Positions 16,035 to 24,084 of a stretch of DNA of 64,000 nt are shown one piece after another. The stretch lies in assembly GCA_963770155.1 (NCBI GenBank), contig CAVYOE010000001.1:2170001-2234000 (forward strand), in the 5' to 3' direction. The position numbers and the translations under genes are program-made. Numbering within the stretch: position 1 is the stretch's first letter; each line of letters begins with the position of its first letter. Origin of the DNA: CAVYOE01 sp963770155. GTDB taxonomy: Bacteria > Actinomycetota > Thermoleophilia > Solirubrobacterales > 70-9. The notes under the pieces are model-generated. The model was not told the DNA's origin. It was given only the letters and a program-made list of their open reading frames with translations, and ran no database searches.

Positions 16035-17310
16035 CCGAACCGTCGCCAACGCCTTCAGCGTCCCCGACATCCGCGCGCAAGCTGATGTTCACCGTCGCGA
16101 TCCTGGCGATCTACCGCCTCGGCGCCTACATCCCCTCGCCGGGCGTCGACGTCGACACGGTCAAGTCGATCGAGGACAATTTCTCCGGCTCCAACATCCT
16201 CGGCTTCCTCAACCTGTTCTCTGGCGGAAGCCTCTCCCGGCTCAGCCTGTTCGCGCTCGGGATCATGCCCTACATCACGGCCTCGATCATCCTGCAGCTG
16301 CTGACCGTGGTCGTGCCGGCGCTCGAGAAGCTCCAGAAGGAGGGCGAGGTCGGCCAGCAGAAGATCACCCAGTACACGCGGTACCTGACCGTCGGGCTCG
16401 CCTTCGGCCAGAGCTCGGCTACGTCTTCCTGTTCCGCTCCTTCCAGGACGAGGCCGGGACTAGCGTCGTCGGCAACCTCACCTTCGCCAAGACATCCTGA
16501 TCGTCATCTGTCTCACGGCCGGCTGCACGCTGCTGATGTGGATGGGCGAGCTGATCACCCAGCGCGGGATCGGCAACGGCATCTCCCTGATGATCATGGC
16601 CTCGATCGTGGCGGGCCTGGCGACCGGCATCCAACAGTGGTGGACCAACCCCGACCAGGTCTTCGTCGTGATGATGCCGTTCGTGGCGCTGGCGGTGATC
16701 GTCGCGATCGTCTTCGTCCAGGAGGGCCAGCGGCGAATTCCGGTGCAGTACGCCAAACGGGTCGTGGGCCGGCGGATGACCGCCGGCGGCTCGACCTATC
16801 TGCCACTGCGGGTGAACATGGCCGGCGTCATCCCGGTCATCTTCGCCGCCTCGATCATGGCCTTCCCGCCGACGATCGGACAGCTGCTGGGCGGCACCGG
16901 CAACAACTTCTGCGCTCGACTTCGCCGCCTTCTTCAGCCCGAACAGCTGGGCCTACGTGGCCGGCGAGGTCTTCTTCATCATCATCTTCACCTACTTCTA
17001 CACCGCGGTCACCTTCAACCCGGTCGATCAGGCCGACAACCTGAAGAAGCACGGCGGCTTCATTCCCGGCGTGCGCCCCGGCCGGCCGACCGCCGAGTAC
17101 CTGGACCGGATCCTCTCCCGGCTCACCTTTCCCGGCGCGCTCTACCTGGGCGCCGTCGCGGCCCTGCCGACGATCCTGATCAGCCAGACGTCGGCCAACT
17201 TCTTCTTCGGCGGCACCTCGATCCTGATCGTGGTCGGCGTCGCCCTCGACACGGTGAAGCAGCTCGAAGCGCAGCTGATGATGAGGAACTACGAGGGGTT
17301 CCTGAAGTAG
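16031..17310 (+). CDS. secY: Protein translocase subunit SecY, three frame disruptions
   Basis: SecY is the ten-helix channel through which proteins pass or enter the membrane. Translation starts at TTG overlapping the rplO stop. Recognisable segments are IYRLGAYIPSPGVD (TM1), NLFSGGSLSRLSLFALGIMP, SIILQLLTVVVPALEKLQKE, GELITQRGIGNGISLMIMAS, YAKRVVGRRM, the TM7-8 region and the C-terminal LKKHGGFIPGVRPGRPTAEYL through MMRNYEGFLK. The frame changes near 16411-16414, 16492-16494 and 16911-16918. Correcting these gives about 426 residues, a normal size. The gene is essential and no second copy is visible, so sequence error is likely. Confidence 0.92.
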
Positions 17311-17328
17311 CCGGCAGGGCACCGGCTC

Positions 17329-18009
17329 ATGTCTGAACTGAATCTCGTTCTTCTCGGCCCGCCGGGCAGCGGCAAGGGAACCCAGGGGGAACGTCTGCAG
17401 GAGGACTTCCGGCTGCCCTATTACGCGACCGGCGACATCCTCCGCCTGGCGGTGAAGGAAGGCACAGAGCTCGGCAAGAAGGCGAAGGAGTACATGGACG
17501 CCGGCGACCTCGTTCCCGACGAGGTGATCATCGGGGTGATTGCCGAGCGGATCGCGACCGACGAGGCGGCCGACGGCTTCATCCTCGACGGCTTTCCACG
17601 GACCTCCGGTCAAGCAGAGGCTCTCGACACCGAGATGAAGAAGCTCGGCCGCGAACTGACCGCTGTGATCCTGATCGACGTCCCCGAGGATGAAGTCGTG
17701 CGACGGCTCGGCGGGAGGCGGACCTGCGCCAAGGAGGGGCACGTCTTCCACCTCGAGTTCGAGCCACCCGAGAAGGAGGGGGTGTGCGACATCTGCGGCG
17801 GGGAGCTGATCATCCGCGACGACGACAAGCCGGATGTGATCCGCCACCGGCTCGAGCAGTACCGGGAGAAGACCGAGCCGCTGATCGACTACTACGAGAG
17901 CGGTGGGGCGCTGCGGAAGGTTGACGGCAGCCAGCCGCCGAACGACGTCGAGGAGAAGATCCACGCGCTGCTCGCCACAATCAGGCGTGAAGAAGAGGAA
18001 GGAATCTAG
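17329..18009 (+). CDS. adk: Adenylate kinase
   Basis: Interconverts ATP + AMP and 2 ADP in the cytoplasm. The P-loop GPPGSGKGTQ is at about residues 9-18; the AMP-binding region (YATGDILRLAV), the FILDGFPRTSGQAEAL motif and a long LID domain follow. The LID has CAKEGHVFH then CDIC. The usual second cysteine of the first CxxC is Glu here, so zinc binding may be altered or absent. The 226-residue length fits the long, LID-containing class. Position after secY and before map is the common arrangement. Confidence 0.97.
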   Translation: MSELNLVLLGPPGSGKGTQGERLQEDFRLPYYATGDILRLAVKEGTELGKKAKEYMDAGDLVPDEVIIGVIAERIATDEAADGFILDGFPRTSGQAEALDTEMKKLGRELTAVILIDVPEDEVVRRLGGRRTCAKEGHVFHLEFEPPEKEGVCDICGGELIIRDDDKPDVIRHRLEQYREKTEPLIDYYESGGALRKVDGSQPPNDVEEKIHALLATIRREEEEGI

Positions 18010-18014
18010 GACCC

Positions 18015-18782
18015 GTGTACCACGGCGGCATCATCCAGAAAACACCCGAGCAGATCGAGGCGATGGCCGCGGCCGGCCGGATTCAGACCCGCACCCTCAA
18101 CCTGCTCGCGGCCAAGGTCCGCCCGGGTGTCACCACCGGCGAGCTCGATTCCTCGGCGGAGCGGTTCATCCGCTCGCAGGGCGCCGAGCCCTCGTTCAAG
18201 GGCTATCGCGGCTTCCCCGGATCGATCTGTGCCTCACCCAACTCGATGGTTGTTCACGGAATCCCGGGGGAGCGCCAGCTCGCTCGCGGCGACATCCTCT
18301 CGCTCGACGTCGGCGTTACCCACGAGGGTTGGGTCGCCGACGCGGCGATCACGATCCCGGTCGGGGACGTCACCCCCGAGGCCGAGAGCCTGCTGGAGAC
18401 CACCCGCGAGGCCCTGTTCGCCGGCGCCGAGCAGGCGCGTCCCGGCAACCATTTAGGCGACATCTCCCATGCCGTGCAGACAAGAGTGGAGGAGGACGGA
18501 TACTCGGTCATCCGCTCCCTGGTCGGCCACGGCGTCGGCCGCGATATGCACGAGGACCCGCAGATCCCCAACTTCGGCGAGCCCGGCAAGGGGCCCGTGC
18601 TCGAGGAGGGCATGGTCCTGGCAATCGAGCCGATGGTGAACGCCGGCGGCGCCGAGATCCGCATGGGCGACGACGGTTGGGCCGTGTACTCAAAGGACGA
18701 CTCGCTCGCCGCCCATTTCGAATTCACGGTCGCGGTCACGGCTGACGGACCGCGCATTCTCACGCCTTGGCATGAGACCTAG
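18015..18782 (+). CDS. map: Methionine aminopeptidase, type I
   Basis: Removes the N-terminal methionine from nascent proteins with a two-metal centre. The five metal ligands are visible in order: Asp in SLDVGV, Asp in ADAAIT, His in GHGVGRDMHEDP, Glu in AIEPMVN and Glu in HFEFTVAV. The GTG start at 18015 gives 255 residues beginning MYHGGIIQKTPEQIEAM. It is the last gene before an intrinsic terminator; infA, which often follows map, is not seen here. Confidence 0.97.
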   Translation: MYHGGIIQKTPEQIEAMAAAGRIQTRTLNLLAAKVRPGVTTGELDSSAERFIRSQGAEPSFKGYRGFPGSICASPNSMVVHGIPGERQLARGDILSLDVGVTHEGWVADAAITIPVGDVTPEAESLLETTREALFAGAEQARPGNHLGDISHAVQTRVEEDGYSVIRSLVGHGVGRDMHEDPQIPNFGEPGKGPVLEEGMVLAIEPMVNAGGAEIRMGDDGWAVYSKDDSLAAHFEFTVAVTADGPRILTPWHET

Positions 18783-18812
18783 GCGAAAAGGGACCCCTGC
18801 TAACATTTCGCG

Positions 18813-18842
18813 GTCGGCTCATGCCTAGCGAGCCGACTTTTT
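18813..18842 (+). terminator. Intrinsic terminator after map
   Basis: GTCGGCTC (18813-18820) pairs perfectly with GAGCCGAC (18830-18837) across a 9-base loop, and TTTTT follows at once. This is a textbook Rho-independent terminator. It lies 30 bp after the map stop and 80 bp before rpmJ, separating the spc-type unit from the alpha operon, which therefore needs its own promoter or readthrough. Confidence 0.82.
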
Positions 18843-18921
18843 GTGCCCGCTTTCATGCGTGCGAGCCCGACTCCTGGGGCACGGACGCACACTCCAGCCA
18901 GATACGACCCTGAGAGAGGGA

Positions 18922-19035
18922 ATGAAGGTCCGAGCGTCCGTAAAACCGATTTGTGAGAAGTGCAAGGTGATCCGCCGCGGCGGAAACGTGCTCGTGATCT
19001 GTTCCAACCCCCGCCACAAGCAGAGGCAGGGCTGA
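18922..19035 (+). CDS. rpmJ: 50S ribosomal protein L36, zinc-binding type
   Basis: The smallest ribosomal protein, 37 residues, starting MKVRASVKPICEKCKVIRRG. The C-x2-C ... C-x4-H zinc ribbon (Cys11, Cys14, Cys27, His32) is complete, the C+ form. The ATG at 18922 follows GAGAGGGA. The gene opens the alpha operon; rpsM starts 1 bp after the stop. The frame extends upstream but without similarity to L36. Confidence 0.95.
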   Translation: MKVRASVKPICEKCKVIRRGGNVLVICSNPRHKQRQG

Positions 19036-19036
19036 G

Positions 19037-19420
19037 ATGGCGCGAATCGCCGGAGTCAACATCCCCACCGACAAGCGGGTCGAGATCGGCCTCACCTACG
19101 TCTATGGCATTGGCCGTTCGACTGCACAGCAGCTCTTGAAGCAGGCCGGCGTCGACCCCAACACCTATGTCAAGGACCTGACCGAGGACGAGGTGATCAA
19201 GCTGCGCGAGGCGGTCGAGGCGCACGAGGTAGAAGGTGACCTCCGCCGTGACCGCTCGCAGAACGTCAAGCGCCTCCAGGAGATCGGCTCCTTCCGGGGC
19301 CAGCGCCACCGTCGCGGGCTTCCGGTTCGCGGGCAGCGGACCAAGACCAATGCGCGCAGCCGCAAGGGCCCGCGCAAGATGAGTGTCGCGGCCAGGCCCA
19401 AGGCCCCGACCTCCGGATGA
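19037..19420 (+). CDS. rpsM: 30S ribosomal protein S13
   Basis: S13 contacts S19 and the P-site tRNA from the 30S head. The 127 residues begin MARIAGVNIPTDKRVEIGLT, contain the helix-hairpin-helix region (YGIGRSTAQQLLKQAGV) and the C-terminal signature GQRHRRGLPVRGQRTKTNAR. The stop overlaps the rpsK ATG by 4 bp. Confidence 0.97.
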   Translation: MARIAGVNIPTDKRVEIGLTYVYGIGRSTAQQLLKQAGVDPNTYVKDLTEDEVIKLREAVEAHEVEGDLRRDRSQNVKRLQEIGSFRGQRHRRGLPVRGQRTKTNARSRKGPRKMSVAARPKAPTSG

Positions 19421-20001
19421 GCGGTAAGGAAGAAAAGGACGTGACGTCAGCACCTGCGGACGACGAGGCGGGCGCCCCGGCGGCCGAGAACGATCACGAA
19501 GAAAAGGACGTGGCCTCAGCACCTGCCGGCGCAGACGGGACCCCCCCAACGGAGGACAACACGCCCGAAACCGCTGACGAGGCCTCGGCGCCAGCGGCTG
19601 AGGGTGCCCCGGAGAAGAAGCCGGCCCCGAAGCGTCGCCGGCGCGGCAAGAAGAACATCACTTACGGACAGGCCCACATCAAGACTTCGTTCAACAACAC
19701 GATCGTCACACTCACCGACCCAGACGGCAACGTGATCGCCTGGGAGTCGGCTGGTTCGGCCGGTTTCAAGGGATCGCGCAAGAGCACCCCGTTCGCCGCC
19801 CAGGTGACCGCCGATGCCGCCGCCCGCAAGGGAATGGAGCACGGTCTCGAGAAGGTCGAGGTCTTCGCCAAGGGCGCCGGCTCCGGCCGCGAGACCGCGA
19901 TCCGCTCGCTGCAGGCCGCCGGTCTCGACGTGACCACGGTCAAGGATGTCTCCCCGCAGGCTCACAACGGCTGCCGCCCGAAGAAGCGGCGGAGGGTCTA
20001 G
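19417..20001 (+). CDS. rpsK: 30S ribosomal protein S11 with ~70-residue acidic N-terminal extension
   Basis: S11 sits on the 30S platform near the mRNA exit. The S11 domain begins around residue 71 (KRRRRGKKNITYGQAHIKTS) and includes FNNTIVTLTDPDGNVIAWES and the C-terminal KDVSPQAHNGCRPKKRRRV. Before it is an Ala/Glu/Asp-rich stretch containing a twofold internal repeat (EEKDVTSAPA at 5-14 and EEKDVASAPA at 28-37) and a TPETADEASAPA segment. Closely similar text opens S17 at 10785. The ATG overlaps the rpsM stop (ATGA), and no start nearer to the domain has good support, so the extension appears real. Confidence 0.92.
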   Translation: MSGKEEKDVTSAPADDEAGAPAAENDHEEKDVASAPAGADGTPPTEDNTPETADEASAPAAEGAPEKKPAPKRRRRGKKNITYGQAHIKTSFNNTIVTLTDPDGNVIAWESAGSAGFKGSRKSTPFAAQVTADAAARKGMEHGLEKVEVFAKGAGSGRETAIRSLQAAGLDVTTVKDVSPQAHNGCRPKKRRRV

Positions 20002-20003
20002 GT

Positions 20004-20624
20004 ATGGCTCGCGACACCGGTGCACAGTGCAAGCAGTGCCGACGCGAGGGGCAGAAGCTGTTCCTCAAAGGGCAGCGCTGCTTCACCGACAAGTGCGGCG
20101 TCGAGCGGCGCTCCTACGCGCCCGGCGAGCACGGCCGAGGGCGCATGCGCCACTCCGAGTACCGCCAGCAGCTGCGTGAGAAGCAGAAGGCCCGCCGGTA
20201 CTACCAGCTGATGGAGAAGCAGTTCCGCAGCTACTACGACCGCGCCAGCCGACAGGACGGCGTAACCGGCGAGAACCTCCTGCGCCTGCTCGAGCGCAGG
20301 CTCGACAACGTCCTGGTCCGGCTCGGCTTCGCGGCCTCTCGCCGCCAGGCTCGCCAGCTGGTTCGCCACGGGCATTGGACGGTGAACGGCCGGCGCGTCG
20401 ACATTCCCTCTTACCAGGTAAAGCCGGACGAAGTGATCGCGATCAAGGACAACTCCTCGGCAAAGGACGTCGTCCGCGCCGCCACCGAGCTCACCGCGGG
20501 CGTGCCCGCCTGGCTCCAGGCCGACCACGACTCGCTCACCGCCAAGGTCCTGCGACTGCCCGAGCGCGCCGAGATCTCCGCGCCGGTCGAGGAGCAGCTG
20601 ATCGTCGAGCTCTACTCCAAGTAG
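20004..20624 (+). CDS. rpsD: 30S ribosomal protein S4, zinc-binding type
   Basis: S4 nucleates 30S assembly and, in many bacteria, represses the alpha operon. The N-terminus has CKQC and then C...C (KGQRCFTDKC), the zinc-binding C+ variant. The S4 RNA-binding domain is at about 95-160 (RLDNVLVRLGFAASRRQARQ, VRHGHWTVNGRRVDIPSYQV). The 206-residue length is standard. It starts 2 bp after rpsK. Confidence 0.97.
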   Translation: MARDTGAQCKQCRREGQKLFLKGQRCFTDKCGVERRSYAPGEHGRGRMRHSEYRQQLREKQKARRYYQLMEKQFRSYYDRASRQDGVTGENLLRLLERRLDNVLVRLGFAASRRQARQLVRHGHWTVNGRRVDIPSYQVKPDEVIAIKDNSSAKDVVRAATELTAGVPAWLQADHDSLTAKVLRLPERAEISAPVEEQLIVELYSK

Positions 20625-20664
20625 CACCCGAACTTCAAGACAAGTACCCGACTAGAAGGATGCG

Positions 20665-21666
20665 ATGACCACCCTGCCAGAGTTTCAAATCCCGAAGATC
20701 TCGGCCGAAGACGTCGAGGACAACAAGGGAACGTTCAAGATCGAGCCCCTCGACAAGGGGTTCGGATACACCTTCGGCAACGGCCTGCGCCGCGTGCTGC
20801 TCTCCTCCCTCGGAGGTGCCGCGATCACCAGCGTCAGGATCGAGGGAGTTGCGCACGAGTTCTCGACCATTCCGGGTCTGAAGGAAGACGTCACCGACCT
20901 GGTCCTGAACCTGAAGGACATCGTCGTTCGCATGCACACGGATGCGGACGAGGTCGAGACCCCGCTGGTCGCCAACGGCCCCGGCCAGATCAAGGCCAAG
21001 GACATCGATCTCCCGGCCGGCGTCGAGATCCTCAATCCCGAGGCTCCGATCGCGACGCTCGAGAAGAAGACCAAGCTCGAGATGTATCTCTCGATCGGCC
21101 GCGGCCGCGGCTATTCTCCCGCCGACGAGAACAAGGCGGAGGATCAGCCGATCGGCGTGATTCCGATCGACGCGATCTTCTCGCCGATTCGCCGCGCCTC
21201 CTATTCGGTCGACGCGGCCCGTGTAGGGCAGCGGACCGACTTCGACCGGCTCTCGCTCGAGGTCGAGACCGACGGCTCGATCGAGCCGGGAGCGGCGCTT
21301 CGCGAGGCGGCCGAGATCCTGATCAAGAGCCTGGCGATCTTCACCGACGCCGATCGGGTCGAGGAGCTCACCGCCCGCGACGGAATCGGTGCGATGCCGG
21401 TGGAGGTCGGTGCTCCGGTCGAGCCGAGTGCCGCCGCAGCCGCCGCCGTGCCCGGAGCCGATGGGCTCGACGAGATCCTGATCGAGGAGCTCGAGCTCGG
21501 TGTGCGCTCGTACAACTGCCTGAAGCGCGCCGGCATCCAGAATGTCGGCGAGCTCGTTCGCAAGTCTGAAAGCGAGCTGAACGCGATCCCGAACTTCGGT
21601 CGCAAGTCGATCGAAGAGGTCGTGGAGACGCTGAAGGCACGTGGGCTCAACCTGCGGCCCGAGTAG
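20665..21666 (+). CDS. rpoA: DNA-directed RNA polymerase subunit alpha
   Basis: Dimerises to scaffold RNA polymerase; its C-terminal domain contacts upstream promoter DNA and activators. The N-terminal domain (GYTFGNGLRRVLLSSL, EGVAHEFSTIPGLKEDVTDL) and the C-terminal domain (about 255-333, ELELGVRSYNCLKRAGI, GRKSIEEVVETLKARGL) are joined by an Ala-rich linker. The 333-residue length is normal. A 40-bp gap separates it from rpsD, with AAGGATG ahead of the ATG. Confidence 0.98.
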   Translation: MTTLPEFQIPKISAEDVEDNKGTFKIEPLDKGFGYTFGNGLRRVLLSSLGGAAITSVRIEGVAHEFSTIPGLKEDVTDLVLNLKDIVVRMHTDADEVETPLVANGPGQIKAKDIDLPAGVEILNPEAPIATLEKKTKLEMYLSIGRGRGYSPADENKAEDQPIGVIPIDAIFSPIRRASYSVDAARVGQRTDFDRLSLEVETDGSIEPGAALREAAEILIKSLAIFTDADRVEELTARDGIGAMPVEVGAPVEPSAAAAAAVPGADGLDEILIEELELGVRSYNCLKRAGIQNVGELVRKSESELNAIPNFGRKSIEEVVETLKARGLNLRPE

Positions 21667-21675
21667 GGATCACCG

Positions 21676-22029
21676 ATGCGGCACGGCAACAAGCGCAACA
21701 AGCTGAGCCGCGATTCGGCCCACCGCAAGGCGCTGTTCCAGACGCTCTCGAAGGAGCTGATCGAGCACGAGCGGATTCAGACGACCGAGGCGAAGGCGAA
21801 GGCGGTCAAGCCCGAGGTCGAGAAGCTGATCACGCTCGCCAAGCGCGGCAACCTGCACGCGCGGCGCCGGGCCCTCTCCAAGCTCGGTCAGGACAAGTTC
21901 GCGGTCCACAAGCTCTTCGTCGAGGTCGCCCCGCGCTACGCGGAGCGAAACGGCGGCTACACCCGGATCGTCAAGCTTGGCCCGCGGCGCTCGGACTCGT
22001 CCGAGATGGTCTATCTGGAACTGGTCTAG
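21676..22029 (+). CDS. rplQ: 50S ribosomal protein L17
   Basis: L17 lies at the base of the large subunit near the tunnel exit. The 117 residues start MRHGNKRNKLSRDSAHRKAL, include the conserved ERIQTTEAKAKAVKPEVEKL and end PRRSDSSEMVYLELV. It closes the alpha operon, 9 bp after rpoA. A small convergent membrane gene ends 18 bp downstream, and truA follows beyond it. Confidence 0.97.
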   Translation: MRHGNKRNKLSRDSAHRKALFQTLSKELIEHERIQTTEAKAKAVKPEVEKLITLAKRGNLHARRRALSKLGQDKFAVHKLFVEVAPRYAERNGGYTRIVKLGPRRSDSSEMVYLELV

Positions 22030-22047
22030 GCCGGCTGCGCCAGATTG

Positions 22048-22329
22048 CTACAGCGCGTCGGGCCGGGAGGCCTGGCCCGCGCCAACCCGGTTCGGGCCGA
22101 CGGCGAAAGCCACCGCGACCGAGAAGACCACGATCACCGCGAGCACCAGCCACTGCGCCCAGCTGTCGATCGCCGATACGACTGCCCACGAGAGGGCGGC
22201 TCCGACGACAAGGGCGATCACGCTGTAGATGGCGGCTCCGCGCTCGGTGCCGTGCCTGATTCGCTCGGCGTCGCCGCTGAGCGTGGCCCGCTCGTATCCC
22301 TCGCGCTGGGTGATGTCCGTGTTCGCCAT
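22048..22329 (-). CDS. Small two-helix membrane protein of unknown function
   Basis: A 93-residue protein starting at the ATG at 22329, which has a perfect Shine-Dalgarno (AGGAGG, 8 bp upstream on this strand). The N-terminal third is polar (MANTDITQREGYERATLSGD). Two hydrophobic helices follow (about 35-56 and 59-78), then a short tail. The frame extends further upstream, but that part overlaps truA on the other strand and is rejected. No family recognised. It is divergent from truA with 60 bp between starts, so regulatory sites may be shared. Confidence 0.72.
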   Translation of the reverse strand: MANTDITQREGYERATLSGDAERIRHGTERGAAIYSVIALVVGAALSWAVVSAIDSWAQWLVLAVIVVFSVAVAFAVGPNRVGAGQASRPDAL

Positions 22330-22389
22330 CTGAATCTCCTCCTCTAGGGGGTCTGACCGTACCCTAAGGACGATGCAGGAGGGACTTTT

Positions 22390-23130
22390 GTGACATCGCT
22401 CACGCTTCGCATTGACCTCGCCTACCACGGCGCGGAGTTCTCGGGCTGGGCTGCCCAACCCGGGCGGCGCACGGTCGAGAGAGAGCTGGGCAGCGCGCTC
22501 GAGACCGTGCTCGACGAGCCGGCGGAGTTGACGGTCGCGGGGCGAACCGACGCTGGAGTCCACGCCTGGGGCCAGGTTGCGAGCCTGCCGGTGGGTGCCG
22601 CGCCCGACCGCGATCTGGTGCGCGCCTTGAACGGGATCACCGCAGACGATCTGGTCGTGAACCGGATCGAGCCGCTCGATGGCTTCGACGCCCGCCGCGA
22701 TGCGCTATCGCGCACCTACTGCTACCGGATTCTCGCCTCGCCGAGGCCGAGCCCGTTCGAGCGTGGACTGGCGCTGTGGTGGCCGCACCCGCTCGAGCTC
22801 GGCGCCCTGGAGGCCTGCGCCGCCGCGCTTCGCGGCACCCACGACTTCACGGCATTCACGCCGACCGACAGCTACCACGTGCGCTTTGAGCGTGAGATCA
22901 GCAGGGCCGAGTGGGTCTTGCGCGAGGGCCTGCTCGAGTTCTGGATCGAGGCCGACGCGTTCCTGCGCGGGATGGTCCGCGCCCTGGTCGGGACGATGCT
23001 CCAGGTGAGCACCGGGCGACGCTCGCTGGATGACTTCGTCCGCCTGCTCGCGGGGGCGCCGCGCCCCGAGGCCGGGGACAGCGCTCCGCCGCATGGGCTC
23101 TACCTGGCCCGAGTCGCTTACCGCGCCTGA
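22390..23130 (+). CDS. truA: tRNA pseudouridine synthase A
   Basis: Converts U38-U40 of the tRNA anticodon stem-loop to pseudouridine. The catalytic Asp lies in GRTDAGVHAWGQVA at about residues 55-68; LAYHGAEFSGWAAQPG near the N-terminus and RAYCYRI-type (RTYCYRILASPRPSPF) and FLRGMVRALVGTML motifs are typical. Translation begins at GTG after AGGAGGGA. The 246-residue length is normal. truA commonly follows rplQ in Gram-positive bacteria; here a small antisense gene intervenes. Confidence 0.97.
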   Translation: MTSLTLRIDLAYHGAEFSGWAAQPGRRTVERELGSALETVLDEPAELTVAGRTDAGVHAWGQVASLPVGAAPDRDLVRALNGITADDLVVNRIEPLDGFDARRDALSRTYCYRILASPRPSPFERGLALWWPHPLELGALEACAAALRGTHDFTAFTPTDSYHVRFEREISRAEWVLREGLLEFWIEADAFLRGMVRALVGTMLQVSTGRRSLDDFVRLLAGAPRPEAGDSAPPHGLYLARVAYRA

Positions 23131-23139
23131 GCGGGCATT

Positions 23140-23153
23140 TTAGGGCGCCCTAA
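23140..23153. promoter_or_regulatory. Perfect palindrome upstream of the ZIP transporter, probable metal-regulator operator
   Basis: TTAGGGCGCCCTAA is a perfect 14-bp palindrome, 36 bp before the ZIP-family start codon and 10 bp after the truA stop. Its TTAGG...CCTAA ends match the half-sites of DtxR/IdeR/MntR-family operators, although the spacing is shorter than the classical 19-bp IdeR box. The location before a metal transporter fits a metal-dependent repressor; the identity of the regulator is an inference. Confidence 0.6.
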
Positions 23154-23188
23154 CTGGCGCGATTGTTTTCTGCTAGGTTCCTCGCCCC

Positions 23189-24040
23189 TTGAGTTTCGGC
23201 GAGACAGTTCTTTTGGGTGCCCTTGCCGGGTTCACCATCTACCTGGGCCTCCCCTTCGGGCGGATCCAGATCATGTCCGATCGCGCCCGGGTCGCTCTGG
23301 CGATGTTCTCGGTCGGCGTGCTCGCCTTTCTCTTTGCCGAGGTCCTGGTCCACGGCGTGGAGATCGTCGAGGAGCACTTCGAGCATCTGGCCGAGGGCGA
23401 GGGGAGCTGGAGTGAAGCGCTGCTGCTCGGCGCGATGTTTGCCGGTGGGTTCGTGGCCGGAACCTCGGGCCTGGCGCTCGCCGAGCGCCGCATGAGACCG
23501 CCAAAGCCCCCGATCGCCGGTGGAGCCAGCGATGCGATGACGGTCGAGCAGGCCGAGCTGCTGTCCCAGGACAAGCTCGATATCAGGGCCCGAGCGCTGC
23601 GCACCGGCATGGTGATAGCGGCCGCTATCGGCCTTCACAACTTCGCCGAGGGGCTTGCGATCGGGGTCTCGGCCAACGCGGGGGACATCGGGCTCGCGAC
23701 CGTGTTGATCGTCGGCTTCGCGGTCCACAACGCCACCGAGGGCTTCGGCATCATCGGACCCCTGGGAGACGTGAGGCCGAGTTGGACCTGGCTTTTCGTC
23801 GCCGGCCTAGTCGGCGGCGGGCCCGTCTTTCTCGGCGCGATCGTCGGCTACAACGTCAGCTCGGAGCCGCTCGAGCTGCTCTTCTACTCGGTCTCCGCCG
23901 GCGCCATCCTCTACGTCGTCGGTGAGGTCTGGACCGCGATGCGTCGTCTCGGCCACCGTGAGCTGGGCCTGGCGATGCTCGCCGCGGGAGTTTTCCTCGG
24001 CATGGCCACCGAGATGGTCATCGCCTACGGCGGCGGTTGA
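23189..24040 (+). CDS. ZIP-family divalent metal transporter
   Basis: A polytopic membrane protein of 283 residues, about eight helices, which should import zinc, iron or manganese. The two diagnostic metal-binding helices are visible: HNFAEGLAIGVS at about 151-162 and HNATEGFGIIGP at about 180-191. The loop between the third and fourth helices (about 100-140) is charged but not the usual His-rich type. The start is TTG at 23189. A perfect palindrome resembling a DtxR-family operator precedes it, pointing to metal-responsive expression. Substrate cannot be fixed from sequence alone. Confidence 0.88.
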   Translation: MSFGETVLLGALAGFTIYLGLPFGRIQIMSDRARVALAMFSVGVLAFLFAEVLVHGVEIVEEHFEHLAEGEGSWSEALLLGAMFAGGFVAGTSGLALAERRMRPPKPPIAGGASDAMTVEQAELLSQDKLDIRARALRTGMVIAAAIGLHNFAEGLAIGVSANAGDIGLATVLIVGFAVHNATEGFGIIGPLGDVRPSWTWLFVAGLVGGGPVFLGAIVGYNVSSEPLELLFYSVSAGAILYVVGEVWTAMRRLGHRELGLAMLAAGVFLGMATEMVIAYGGG

Positions 24041-24084
24041 GCCCGCTCGCGGGCTGATCTCCCTCGGAACCTAGAATCGGGGCC

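Noticed and set aside
22048..22563. A longer version (171 residues) of the small membrane protein downstream of rplQ
   Set aside because: The extra 78 residues lie opposite truA and its leader; the internal ATG at 22329 has a perfect ribosome binding site.
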